Shown in pieces: positions 54,476 to 64,000 of a stretch of DNA of 64,000 nucleotides (position 1 is the first letter of the stretch; the number at the start of each line of letters is the position of its first letter). Both the position numbers and the translations under genes were made by a program. A model generated the notes under the pieces. It worked only from the letters and a program-made list of their open reading frames with translations, did no database searches and had not been told where the DNA came from. The DNA is from Orientallactaga sibirica. Taxonomy: Eukaryota; Chordata; Mammalia; Rodentia; Dipodidae. The stretch covers positions 22,310,001 to 22,374,000 of the forward strand of contig JAEOAD010000034.1 of assembly GCA_036365145.1 (NCBI GenBank), given 5' to 3'.

Positions 54476-55248
54476 TGGTTCCAACAACTTTGCCCACACC
54501 TTTTGCACACAGGGGACCAGCCTACTGAGAAGACACACACAATGAAAAAACCAGGGCCCACATTTCCACCCCATCCTGCACCACCCCCAAGCACACCCCA
54601 TTGGGTCCCCTGACCCAGCCCCAGTGTGCAATCCCCACACCACATTCCCATCTGGCACCAACAGCCTCAACAAATTGATCTGGCCTAGGCTGCCTCCTCT
54701 GATTCCTGGCCACCTCCTCACACCAATGTCCCCACACAGGCCAACTCCCTGAAACCCAGAAACCCCCAACTTCACAGCCATGTGCCCCCTCCAGGTACTA
54801 CTTGGGTCATAGCTTTTGCCCCAGAGGGGAAGCACAGGAATATCTGGCAACCACCCACCAAGGGGAAACAATGAGTCCTCCACAACCTGCTCAGCCAGGT
54901 ATAGTAGGGAGCAGGGGCACATGCTAATGTCCCTGAGTACCACAGGTAAGGTATGGCTGTGATCTCATCTGAAGAGATTCCAGGCCTCCAACCACAGCTG
55001 TATATCAGTCCAGAGCTACTGGCTCACTTGCAACCTCCACAACCTGCACATCCATGGATACAATGCCACCCCACTCTAATCCAGTTAAACCCAAAATAGA
55101 ACAGGCACTGAAGATCCTACAAAGGCAAATACTTTCTTACCCCTTTATAAAATATAACTTTTAACCTGAGATGACTGGACCCTAATGCAAAAAAAAAAAA
55201 AAAAGACAACAAACTGAGAGATCTCCACCAAGGTTACCTAGTTCCACA
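54476..55248 (+). mobile_element. Probable L1 5' leader
   Basis: C-rich, CpG-poor sequence leading from the minisatellite into the ORF1 remnant, with a poly-A run of 17-18 bases at about 55,188-55,204 shortly before the ATG. L1 5' leaders are typically GC-rich and sit here. Identification is by position only. The 165-codon reverse frame (54,446-54,943) has no domain. Confidence 0.5.
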
Positions 55249-55485
55249 ATGGAAGTCTCTAATGAAAACATAGAGAAGACAACAGAAATAAAATGCCAAA
55301 ATGAAAGCACAAAAAGCTATGTGACCCTGAATAAGCTAATCACTGAACTGGAAGCAAATCATCAAAAAACCAATAATCACATAAATGAAATGAAAAGACT
55401 CATCTCTTAAAGCACAGAGCTTTTATCACTAGGCTTAACTTAATTGAGGAAAACCAGAGAGAGACCTCAAAAAAGAGATGAGGGG

Positions 55486-55717
55486 GGCTGGAGAGATGGC
55501 TTAGAGGTTAAGGAGCCTGCCTGCTAAGCCAAAGAACCCTGGTTCAGGTCCCACATTTAGCCAGATGCAAAAGTAACGCAAGGGCACAATGCCACACTTG
55601 CCCACAAGGGGGCGCACACATCTGGATTTCATTCACAGCACTGAGAGGCTGCTGGCACGCCCATTCTCTATCTGTCTTCCTGTCCCTCTGACTCTTCCTC
55701 TCCAAAAAGAGAGAGAG
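55486..55717 (+). mobile_element. B2-like SINE, long subtype
   Basis: Forward copy with the subtype segment 'gtaacgcaagggcacaatgccacacttgcccac'. Flanked by agagatgagggg at 55,474-55,485 and 55,718-55,729. Confidence 0.94.
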
Positions 55718-55725
55718 AGAGATGA

Positions 55726-55931
55726 GGGGCTGAAGAGATGGTTTAGCAGTTAAGGCACTTGCCTGTGAAGCCTAAGGACCCAGGTTCAATTCCCCAGTAC
55801 ACATGTAAGACAGATGCACAAGGTGACACATGCGTCAGGAGTTCATTTGCAGTGGTTAGAGGCCCTGGCATGCCCATTCTCTCTCTTTGTCTGCCTCTTT
55901 CTCTGTATTTCAAATAAATTAATTAATAAAT
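55726..55931 (+). mobile_element. B2-like SINE, stacked on previous
   Basis: Standard-type forward copy beginning 'ggggctgaagagatggtttagcagtt', B box 'ggttcaattcc'. It follows directly on the previous SINE's 3' duplication and ends before 'aaaagagat', repeating the word at 55,471-55,479. Confidence 0.93.
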
Positions 55932-56524
55932 AAAAGAGATAAATAAATTGAAGGTGAGTCACCAAATAGAGGATTTCAATAACCAGCTGATTAAACTTTA
56001 TGAAGAAAAATTAAATGCAAGAATGAATTCCAAGGAGACTCAAGAAAATCAAACCATGGCTTGAAATTGGAACTCAACAAAGGGATTGACATGATAACAG
56101 AAAAATGCAATAGAAAAAAATGAAATAGAGTTTGTAAAAGATTTTGTAGAAACCCTCACTAATAGAGTAGATCATGTGGAGAACAGATTATCAGATTATC
56201 AGATCTGGAAGACAAGATGGAAGAATGGAGTCCAAAAAGTTTGATAAGTTCAAAAATATCATGTGAACAGACTATGAGGGAATTGTGGAATATCCTAAAA
56301 ATGCCAAACATCTGGCTCATGGGTATACCAGAAAGGGAGGAAATACAGACCAGAGGCATGGAGAAGATATTCAACAAAATTATTGAAGAAGTTTCCCACA
56401 CTCTCAAAGGAGAGACCCATCCAAATACAAGAAGCTCGCAGAACACCTAACAGATTGGACCAAAGAAAAAACCTCTCCAAGGCACAATATAGTTCAAACC
56501 CTAAACAACAAAAACAAAGAGAAG

Positions 56525-56680
56525 CAGCTGGAGCTGTGCACAGTCAGTGCTGAAGGTGTCACTCTTCACACTAGGTGGTGACCCACTGAAGCCGTGCATA
56601 ACCAATGCTGAAGGGTTACGAACTAGAACCAAGTGAGGGTGATTTGGTGGTTGCATGACTGATTACATACTCCGTCAATG
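56525..56680. other. Unassigned stretch with a degenerate direct repeat
   Basis: 'gctgtgcacagtcagtgctgaaggtgtcac' and 'gccgtgcataaccaatgctgaagggttac' repeat at a spacing of about 55 bases. Nothing else is recognised. Confidence 0.4.
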
Positions 56681-56784
56681 TAATGTTTATAGATTCAAGA
56701 AAAATATGACCATGTAATGCAGATTAAGCCCTTGACAAAATTCGCTACCCATATATGATTAAAATTTATAAAAATAGGAATAAA

Positions 56785-56940
56785 GCAGGGCCTATGCTTA
56801 TAATCCCAGCATTTAACAGGGAGGAAGAGGCAGTAAGATCAGGAGTTCAAGGTCTTGCTCAGCTACACAGTGAGTTAGAGGGCAGTCTGGACTATGAGAG
56901 ACCACATCTCTACACCACCACCACCAAGAGGAAGAGATGG
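56785..56940 (+). mobile_element. Old B1-like SINE
   Basis: 'gcctatgcttataatcccagcatttaacaggg' and 'caggagttcaaggtcttgctcagctacacagtgag', ending in an ACC repeat (56,915-56,927). Confidence 0.75.
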
Positions 56941-57140
56941 GAAATTTCTCAGGTTAATAAAGCACATTTATGAAAAAGCCAATGACTAAAACAGTGTACT
57001 AATAGTGAAAAGTGATTTTCCATAAGGCTAGGAAAAAGCCAAGGACATTTGCTCCATTTCTCTTATTCAACTTAATTACTGCTGGATTAAGTCTTAGGTA
57101 TATAGCTAGTATAAGACAAATGAAATAATAAATAATTGGA

Positions 57141-57372
57141 GGCTGGAGAGATGTCTCAGTGGTTAAGGTGTTTGCCTACAAAGCCTAATGACCCAGGTTG
57201 AATTCCCTAGTACCCACATAAAGCCAGATGCAACAAAGGGCACATGCATGTGGAGTTCCTTTGCAGCAGGTAGAGGCCCTGGTGCACTCATTCTCTGTCT
57301 TTTTTGTCTTCTGTCTCACTGCTTGCAAATAAATAAATAAAAATGCTAAAAATAAATAAATAAATAAATAAC
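57141..57372 (+). mobile_element. B2-like SINE
   Basis: Forward copy, head 'ggctggagagatgtctcagtggtt' with an ID/B2-like 'ctcagtgg', tail with two (AAAT)n blocks. Confidence 0.92.
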
Positions 57373-57502
57373 TGGATACAGGTCAAAAATAAAACCAACC
57401 CAAGCTGCAGATGACACAAATATTTATATAGAAAATACCAAATATTATACAAAAAATTCCAGAACTAATGAGTTTAACAAGGCCAAAGGGCAGAATACAA
57501 AA

Positions 57503-57860
57503 GTGTGTGTAAGTGTGTATGTGTGTGTGTAATATGTGTGGTGTATATGGTATATGCACATATTTGTGGGATGCAGGTGTCCCATGCTCATGTGTGCATA
57601 GGCCACAGGAGACGTCAGGTGTTCCCCTATATCGCTCATTGTGTTTCCTGGAGATGGAGTCTGTTACTAGCTCTGGAGCTTGCTATTGTCAAGAGCCCCT
57701 CTGATTCTCTAGGCTTGCAGTGATTGTGATTCTCTCTGGGATTGCAGACATGTGTGTCCACACACAGCTGTTTATGTAGTTGGTGGGGAATCAAACTCGG
57801 ACAATCTTAGACCCCCTCCCACCACCAGGCTGTACACTTACTCACTGTAAGCCCCAGAAG
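57503..57860 (-). mobile_element. B4/RSINE1-like SINE
   Basis: TG-rich left end (57,503-57,565), 'ggccacaggagacgtcaggtgttcccctatatcgctcattgtg', 'ggattgcagacatgtgtgtcc', 'ggggaatcaaactcgg' and a degraded reversed head. Confidence 0.75.
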
Positions 57861-57897
57861 ATGAACATTTTAAAAATCCTTACTGTTCCCTAGCAAT

Positions 57898-60572
57898 GAA
57901 CACATGGCCATAAAAATGTAAATGTATGATCAAATATTAGGGCATAAAGCATGCTTCCATAAATTCAGGAAAATTGACCTAACTTCCGGCATCATATTGG
58001 ACCACAAGGCATTAAAGCTAGAAATTAACAACAGGAGAAACAACAGAAACCATACCAGCTCCTGGAGACTGAAAAACATATTTTTAAATTATGGGTGGAT
58101 TGTGGAAGAAATCAAAAAGGAAATTGTCAAATTTATAGAACTAAATGATAATGAAAAGCAACATACCAAAACTTACGGGACATAATGAAGGCAGTCCTAA
58201 GGGGGAAATTCATAGCACTAAATGTCCTCATAGAAAAGACAGAGAAATCTCAAATTAACAACCTAACCATCCACCTAAATGTGCTGGAAACACAAGAATA
58301 ATCCAACCCTAAGAGTTCCAGATGGAAAGAAATAATTAAGATCAGAGCAGAAATTAATGAATTGGAAACTAAGAAAACAATTAAGAAAATTGATGAAACA
58401 AAGACCTGGTTCTTTGAAAAAATAAACAAGATTGGCAAGTCCCTGGCCAATTTGATTAAATGAAAAAATATAACTCTTAAATTAACAAAATTAGATATGA
58501 AAAGGGAGAGGTCACAAAAGATAGCAATGCAATTGTAAGAATCATCAAAACATATTTCCAAAACCTCTACTCCACAAAATTGAATGACCTGGAAGAAATG
58601 GAAGAATTCCTAGACATATACCACCTACCAAACCACATTCATAGCATATAAATCTCCTAAACAAACTTTAAAAATCCATTCAGATTGAAAATGTAATCAA
58701 AAACTTCCCCAAAAGAAAAAATCCAGGACCTGATGTATTCTCTGCCAAATTCTACCAAACCTTCATTAAAGAACTAAAACCAGTTTTTCTCAAGCCTTTT
58801 CACATAAATGGAGAAAAGGGAATGCTCCTCGACTTCTTGTAATACCAAAAGGAGACAGAAATACCAGAAAATAAAACTATAGACCAATATCCCTGATGAA
58901 CATAGAAGCAAAAATCCTGAAGAAAATCCTCACAAACCAAACTCAACAACACACATCAAAAGCATTATCTGCCTTAATCAAACAGGCTTCATCCCTGGGA
59001 CACAGGGATGGTTCAACATATGGAAATAAATTAACATAATATACCACATAAATAAACTTAAACACAGAAGCTACATGATCACTTCAATAGATGCAGAGAT
59101 GGCTTTGACAAAATGCAACATCACTTCTGGATCAAAATGCAAAAGAGACTAGGCATAGAGGGTTTATATCTCAACAGAATTAAGGCTATATACAAAGTGC
59201 CTTCAACAAATGGTGCTGGACAAATTGGATAAACACATGTAGAAAAATGGAACTAAACACATTCCTCTCACCATGCACAAAAATCAACTCCAAATGGATT
59301 AAAGTCCTCAATATAAGACCTGAAACTCTTAAATGACTGGAAGAAAAATATGGAGAGCTCTTCATGATACAGGAGTGGGTAAAGACTACCTGAACAATAC
59401 CCCAGTACCCCAGGAAATTAAGTAATCACTCAACCAGTGGGATCTCATGCAACTAAAAAGCTTTTGTATAGACAAATATGCCATTAAAAAAGCCAACAGA
59501 CTACCCACAGAATGGAAGAAAATCCTTACCAGCTACACCACTGATAGAGACCTCTTATCTAGAATCTATAAAGAACTCAAAAAACTAAGCAAAAATTTAA
59601 AAATCAAATAATACATTCAAAAAACGAGGAAGAGAACTGAATAGGGAATTCTCAAAGGAAGAAATAAAAATGACTAATACTTAAGAGAATGTTCAACATC
59701 CTGAACTATTAGGGAAATGCAAATTAAAACAACTATGAGATTCCACCTTACTCTAGACAGGATGTCAATCATTAAAAGATCAAATGACAATAAACATTGG
59801 CAAGTATGTGGAGAAAGAACCCTCATTCACTGTTGGAGCGAGTACAAACTTGTATAAACACTATGGAAATCAATGCAGAGATTCCTGAAAAAGATGACTC
59901 AGCCATTCCTCTACTACGCATCTACCCTAAATGCTCCAGTTCACTGCAGAGATATTTGCTCAACCATGTTTATAGCTGCTCAATTCACAGTAGCTAAGAA
60001 TTGGAATCAACCCAGATGCCCATCATTTGAAAAATGGATATTGGGGCTGAAGAAATGGCTTAGTAGTTAAGGCACTTCCCTGAAAAGCCTTAAGATCAAG
60101 GTTCAATTCCCCAGTACCCACATAAGCCTTATGCACAAGGTGGTGAGTGTGTCTGGAGTTCATTTGCAGTGGCTGGAGGCCCTGGCACCCATTCTCTCTC
60201 TTTCTCTCATAAATAAATAAGTAAATAAAATATTTTTAAAAAGAAAAATGGATAATGAAGATGTGGCACATTTACACAATGGAATTCTACTCAGCACTAA
60301 GGAAAAATGGTATAGTGAAATTTGTAGGAAAATGGACAGACTTGGGACAGATCATACTAAATGAACTCACACAAGCACAAAAAGACAAATGCCACATGTA
60401 CTCCCTCATCTGTGGTTCTAACCTGGAGCTCTTGGGTTGTAGGATACCTGACAGGCAACTTGAGGGACAGATAATAGGGATAAAAGGATTTAGGGGGAAG
60501 GGTACTTATTCCAAAAGAATAGGTCCCATAGAAGCTTTCCTCCTGGATAGTAAACTAAAAGATATAACCCTA
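57898..60572 (+). pseudogene. L1 ORF2 pseudogene
   Basis: ORF2 encodes an endonuclease plus reverse transcriptase that copies L1 and SINE RNA at nicked DNA. Visible parts: 57,922-58,185 ends the endonuclease ('DQILGHKA', then 'LDHKALKLEI' where S-D-H is usual, so the catalytic serine position reads leucine). 58,190-58,640 is the linker and RT0 region ('KFIALN', 'SQINNLT', 'AEINELETKKTIKKI'). 58,700-59,130 is the RT front ('[11 protein letters not shown]', 'SIDAEMAFDKMQ'). From about 59,200 ('KAIYK') the sequence jumps to 'STNGAG', losing the palm with F-A-D-D. 59,430-60,000 and 60,255-60,415 give the C-terminal part ('LMQLKSFCIDK', 'WNQPRCPSFEKWI', 'MWHIYTMEFYSALRKN'). Many stops and frameshifts. 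Confidence 0.85.
60041..60242 (+). mobile_element. B2-like SINE inside L1 ORF2
   Basis: Splits the C-terminal codons between 'SFEKWI' and 'MWHIYTM'. Perfect 12-bp target-site duplication gaaaaatggata at 60,029-60,040 and 60,243-60,254. Confidence 0.96.
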
Positions 60573-60827
60573 GGGCTCGAGAGATGGATCAGTGGTTAAG
60601 GCGCTTGCCTGTGAAGCCCAAGGACCACGATTGACTCTCCAGGTCCTACGTAAGCCAGAAACACAGTGATGCAAGCATGCAAGGTCACATATGGGCACAA
60701 GGTGGCACATGCATCTGGAGTTCAATTGCACTGGCTAGAGGCCCTAAAGGGTCAGTCTGTTGGGCTTTCTTCAAAATTAAAATAAAATAAAATAAAATAA
60801 AATAAAATAAAAACTAAACTAAAATAA
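60569..60827 (+). mobile_element. B2-like SINE variant with AAAAT tail
   Basis: Head 'gggctcgagagatggatcagtggtt', long-subtype segment ('gcaagcatgcaaggtcacatatgggcac') and an (AAAAT)n tail (60,779-60,815). The CT-rich stretch is replaced by 'gggtcagtctgttgggctttcttc'. Target-site duplication aaaagatataac at 60,557-60,568 and 60,828-60,839. Confidence 0.94.
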
Positions 60828-61362
60828 AAAAGATATAACTGTCAATAGGAGTATGGGGGGATCATCTGATAGGAAGAGCACTAGAGCATTTGGCTCTAGC
60901 TTGTAACTCCCAGTACCAAAAATCAGTTACAACCCACAGAGACACTTATGAGGTCCCCAAAACAAGAGAGCCTTCTGTCAAAGCACTTGATTACCCACCT
61001 GAGATTAAGGGTAAGACCCTATTGTTGATGACACCACATGCTGCAGACACAGAACACTGAGAGATCCACTTGGAATCTGGAAGGAAGCCAGTTCCTTGAT
61101 GGTTAGCCAGTACAGTGCTGGAAAGCACTGCATGAGCTGCTGGGGGGAAATGGTCAACAATGTTGTAAGCAAGCTGGGGACACTTCTATAGGAAAGCAAC
61201 CATCCTGACAAGATGTACACACCCGTGCAATGGTGACACCCAGCCTAGTTAAGTGAGCAATGGCTTTCTGATTGGCTAAGAGATCTGCTCAATGGAAAGG
61301 AACACATAGCTGGAACTGGGAACTGAGTCAGAATCCTGTGGAGATCAAGGTTATGGACTCAA

Positions 61363-61530
61363 GAGCCCGGCGTGGTGGCGCACACCTTTAATCCCAGCAC
61401 TAGGGAGGCAGAAGTAGGAGGATCACCATGAGTTCGAGGCCACCCTGAGACTACATACTGAATTCCAGGTCAGCCTGAACTAGAGTGAAACCCTACCTTG
61501 AAAACCCCCCTCAAAAAAAAAAAAAAAGAT
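61363..61530 (+). mobile_element. B1 SINE inside L1 3' UTR
   Basis: Well-preserved B1 ('gcccggcgtggtggcgcacacctttaatcccagcac'), target-site duplication about ttaKggactcaa at 61,351-61,362 and 61,530-61,541. Confidence 0.95.
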
Positions 61531-62085
61531 TAGGGACTCAAACAAGAAACTCTCGCTAGTATTTGACCAAAACAGAGGCCACACCCATCACAATCTCTCT
61601 AAGTTAACAATGTTTATCCCCTTAACCTATGCTGGTCTCATTCTCTTTTGGAGAATCTGTTTTTATTTTTTAGAAGGCAGCGAGAACCAAGGACAATCAA
61701 AATCCATCAACAAGACAAGACCACAGAGCTCACTCCCTGTAAGGAGATGAAGGAGATGAACCAGGGCCCAGGTGAAACTCGCACAGGAAGCAGCCATGGG
61801 CCACCAGGGTGATGGAGACAGTGTTTCAAAAACGCAACAAACTGAGGGCTCACTACTAAAGTAGACTTAAAGGAACTGGCATTGCCCCTCCCCACAGTGA
61901 TGCTCTCACAACTCCCAACCCACAACTCCATAGTGAACACCAGTGATCCCCCTGAGGAGGGCTGCCGTGGAATGGGGGCAGGGGAGGAAGAAAAGGATGT
62001 GAGCCTATAATCTCCTTCAAGGGAACATCCCCAGTTATCTCAAACCTCCTAGGCATGACCTACTAAATCATAGTGATCACAATTT

Positions 62086-62620
62086 TTATCCCATTTTGTT
62101 GAACATGCAACTTTTTTCTGATTGTATTTCAATTATAAATAATTCTGTCGGCAACAAACACTGAGGGCAAACACTGCAGCAGCTGCTGACTGCACAAATA
62201 CCGTCCAAGTCTCCGATTTCATGGTCACTGAAGTCTTGCTGTGCAACAAACACTGCTGCACAAATACCCCAAGTTGTTCTGGTCACTGAAGTCTTGTTCT
62301 TTGACTTTGACATGTGTAATTATGGCTGACTCTCATCACTGACCTATTAGATGGGCATTGTTCCATCCTCCCTCTTTCTCTTTCTCTCTCTCTCTATCTC
62401 CTTGATGAATAAATAAATACCACTTGTTGAACAGTGACACAGAGTTTAATTAAAACACATCTGTCTGGCCACAAGTCCAGAGGTGATGAAGTACAGTCAT
62501 ATCTACAAAGGGAGGGAGGTGCTGTTAGTCAGAAATGTAAACATCCTAGACAATGGAGCATTCAGAAGCCATAGATTGTTACTAGAAAATTTGCAGTGCC
62601 AGGGATGGGATACCTTCCAG
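62086..62620. other. Single-copy stretch, nothing recognised
   Basis: A local direct repeat 'gcaacaaacactg(a/c)' and 'gtcactgaagtcttg' recurs at about 62,150-62,300. A (CT)n run lies at 62,373-62,392. No gene. Confidence 0.4.
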
Positions 62621-63605
62621 TGATTAGTTGTTCAGGGATGTCACAGATACCCCCAAAATATTATAAGCCATTGCTGAGGTCCTTGGTTTCCCACTAGGAA
62701 TAGATGGTAAGACCCTATTGCTGAAGACTCCACATACTTGGGTGGCAAGTTCACTGAGAAAACCTGCTGGAGCTGAGCTGAAAGCCTCCATGTGGACCAG
62801 CTGACAGAAAGCTGGAAAAAGCTACGCTACATGCAGTTCAATGGGAGAGAAAAACCAGTGAAGGTACTCAACAGTGAACACTGCAAGCTTTAAATTTGGC
62901 CAGCCAGGCCAAATGAGCCAACAGGTACAATAGTGGCATGTCTGTTATGGGGGAAACCAACCACTCTCTACTTGGACTGGAGGCCTGCTCCATGGGAGGG
63001 AATACATCCCTGGTACTGAAAACCCAAGACAGGGGTAGTCATGAGCCCTAGGGGGTAATTTCTGCTTGTGTCACGCTAAATGCTAAATACTATGCTAACC
63101 AAACTGCCCAGTAAGCACTTCTTTTAATGTCCACACCCATATATTAATGCTACTCTCACTTTTGGCTAGAGAAGCTTCTCTCTTCAGATGGTGGTGACCT
63201 TGGGATGACTCAGAAGGCACCAGGGTGCTGAGAAGAAGGGACAAAGGAGTGCTCACCACTGAAACATTTCAAACCCAACTTCCAAGGCTCAGGGTCCAAG
63301 GCGGAAGAGGGGGAAGAAAGAATGAAAGAGCCAAAGAAAGAGCAGGACTCCTTACAACATGCCCCTCCAGGCACAAAATGGCCTGGATATCCATGATCTC
63401 ACAGTGCCTGACACTACCTTCACAAGACCATCGTAATGGGAGGAAAAGATCATGACATCAAACTGAAAAGAGAGACTGACTGAGAGGGGGAGGGGATACA
63501 ATGGAGAGTGAAGTTTTCATGGGGAAAGTGGGGGGAGGGAAGGAAGTACCATGGGATATTGTCTACAATTAAAGAAGCTGTCAATAAAAAAATAACAAAA
63601 AAGAA
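62560..63605 (+). mobile_element. L1 3' UTR, 5'-truncated insertion
   Basis: Fullest copy of the young-type 3' UTR in the window: 'ttactagaaaatttgcagtgcc', 'ggataccttccagtgat', 'gaccctattgctgaagactccac', 'ctgctggagctgagctg', 'tggtactgaaaaccc', 'tatccatgatctcacagtgcc', G-rich purine tract at 63,525-63,545, 'agaagctgtcaataaaaaaataac', then an A-rich/GAAA tail to 63,625. Confidence 0.87.
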
Positions 63606-63629
63606 AAAAGAAAGAAAGAAAGAAATGTA

Positions 63630-64000
63630 AATGCCAGCTCAGAAAGAACCTGACAGAAACATGGCAGTTAGGCCAAAATCACTCCGTGTCTTTCCAGAGT
63701 ACCTCCAAGAGATGACATGAGGTAACAGAGGCAGGAAGACCAGGAAACAGTGTGTCCTGGAGCAGCAGTTATTCCTGGCTTCCAGGATGTATTGGAAGAA
63801 GGCAGAGCTCAGCTGATGGAGGAGCGGTGGTAGGGCCAGCCATGGCAGGTCTTGCATGTCATGCTGAGAACCAGGGGGATGATTCTGCTTGGCCATAGGC
63901 AGCCATGGAAAGTTTGTACACAAGAGAGGGATATGGGTAGACAGTGACGTGTTCACCACTTTCTTCCTCCCCAATAGGAGACCATTTAAAAATAAACACA
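63630..64000. other. Single-copy stretch to window end
   Basis: A reverse open frame of 111 codons (63,639-63,974) has no recognisable domain. No repeat is named. Confidence 0.4.

Larger units (their letters stand above)
55249..56510 (+). pseudogene. L1 ORF1 pseudogene
   Basis: The ORF1 protein of L1 is an RNA-binding chaperone with a coiled coil, an RRM and a C-terminal domain. Here an ATG at 55,249 opens 53 codons of charged, helix-type sequence ('LNKLITELEANHQKT') before a stop at 55,408. The frame is then cut by two SINEs (55,486-55,945). The coiled coil resumes around 56,155-56,215 ('NRVDHVENRLSD'), and 56,217-56,450 keeps the start of the RRM ('LMGIPEREE' at the place of the conserved I-x-G-x-P-E-x-E). 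After 'RSSQNT' it shifts frame; 'RLDQRKNLSKAQYS' in another frame continues the family. The RRM core and C-terminal domain are lost. Not functional. Confidence 0.75.
56685..57500 (+). pseudogene. Ancient L1 ORF2 fragment with RT active-site region
   Basis: A second old L1 remnant. Around 56,735 the translation reads like the 'DAxKALDKI...PYMIKI' part of the L1 reverse transcriptase. At 57,404-57,415 the codons give A-A-D-D in place of the catalytic F-A-D-D, followed by 'TNIYIEN'. Frames are broken by stops, a B1 (56,785-56,935) and a B2-like SINE (57,141-57,370). It is distinct from the 50.9-53.6 kb remnant because the two overlap at the 'KKN-M/D' segment. Confidence 0.65.
57890..62085 (+). 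mobile_element. L1, 5'-truncated and internally deleted
   Basis: A single forward L1 with the end of the endonuclease domain, the front of the reverse transcriptase, a large internal deletion near 59,200, the ORF2 C-terminal part and a 3' UTR (about 60,560-62,085) with a G-rich tract at 61,974-61,990. Two B2-like SINEs and a B1 are inserted. Less diverged than the remnants at 50.9-57.5 kb but clearly dead. Confidence 0.85.

Noticed and set aside
54446..54943. 165-codon reverse open frame
   Set aside because: It lies antisense in the C-rich leader of an L1 and continues the minisatellite's low-complexity reading.
52680..57500. One ancient L1 split between 52.9 and 56.7 kb by a later L1
   Set aside because: The two pieces both include the segment just before the 'DA.KA.DKI' region, so they overlap and must be separate copies.

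Overview
The window is mammalian nuclear DNA, most likely from a rodent. It carries rodent-lineage SINEs (B1, B2-like, B4 and ID), rodent-type L1 and MaLR LTRs on a background of older mammalian fossils (MIR, L2, MLT1, Tigger, L1M). The most frequent repeat is a tRNA-derived B2-like SINE with the landmarks 'gccagatgcacaagg' and 'ctggagttc.tttgcagtgg', followed by a CT-rich stretch and an (AAAT)n tail. From memory, this form resembles jerboa-type (Dipodoidea, e.g. Jaculus) genomes. That species call is an inference. I can support no protein-coding exon, RNA gene, CpG island or promoter. The window reads as a gene desert or the inside of a very large intron. The open reading frames are short, lie on both strands, often run through SINEs and simple repeats, and do not look like known cellular proteins.

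Layout. 1-27.4 kb is mostly single-copy sequence with scattered MIR/L2 remnants, B1/B2-like/B4 SINEs, several MaLR-type LTRs and two L1 3' UTR-type fragments (9.4-10.1 kb forward, 23.7-24.5 kb reverse). 27.4-34.9 kb is SINE-dense and contains an apparent 3 kb direct tandem duplication (28,348-31,094 versus 31,521-34,883). Its left copy is riddled with small deletions. 34.2-41.3 kb is an ancient reverse-strand L1 broken up by LTRs, SINEs and a short L1 tail. 41.3-43.2 kb holds two adjacent L1 3' UTR fragments of different age. 43.2-50.7 kb is mainly single copy, with Tigger-like fossils, LTRs and SINEs. 50.7-57.5 kb is a graveyard of ancient L1 pieces plus the 5' half of another L1 (a 40-bp minisatellite, a GC-rich leader and a broken ORF1). 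57.9-62.1 kb is a 5'-truncated, internally deleted L1 with ORF2 remnants and a 3' UTR. 62.6-63.6 kb is one more L1 3' UTR.

How the parts work together. There is no gene pathway here; the interactions are between mobile elements. L1 is the known source of the reverse transcriptase that mobilises SINEs, and many SINEs here still have perfect 10-14 bp target-site duplications. Several insertions are nested: a B4 split by a B1 and a B2-like SINE at one site, a MaLR LTR inside a SINE, and two SINEs stacked at one site inside an LTR. These give a readable relative chronology. No previously undescribed functional system is evident. The items most worth a second look are the deletion-biased tandem duplication (possibly an assembly artefact), the minisatellite upstream of the L1 ORF1, and the nested insertions. 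Family names come from recognising consensus-like sequence by eye, and boundaries are good to roughly 5-30 bases unless target-site duplications are given.
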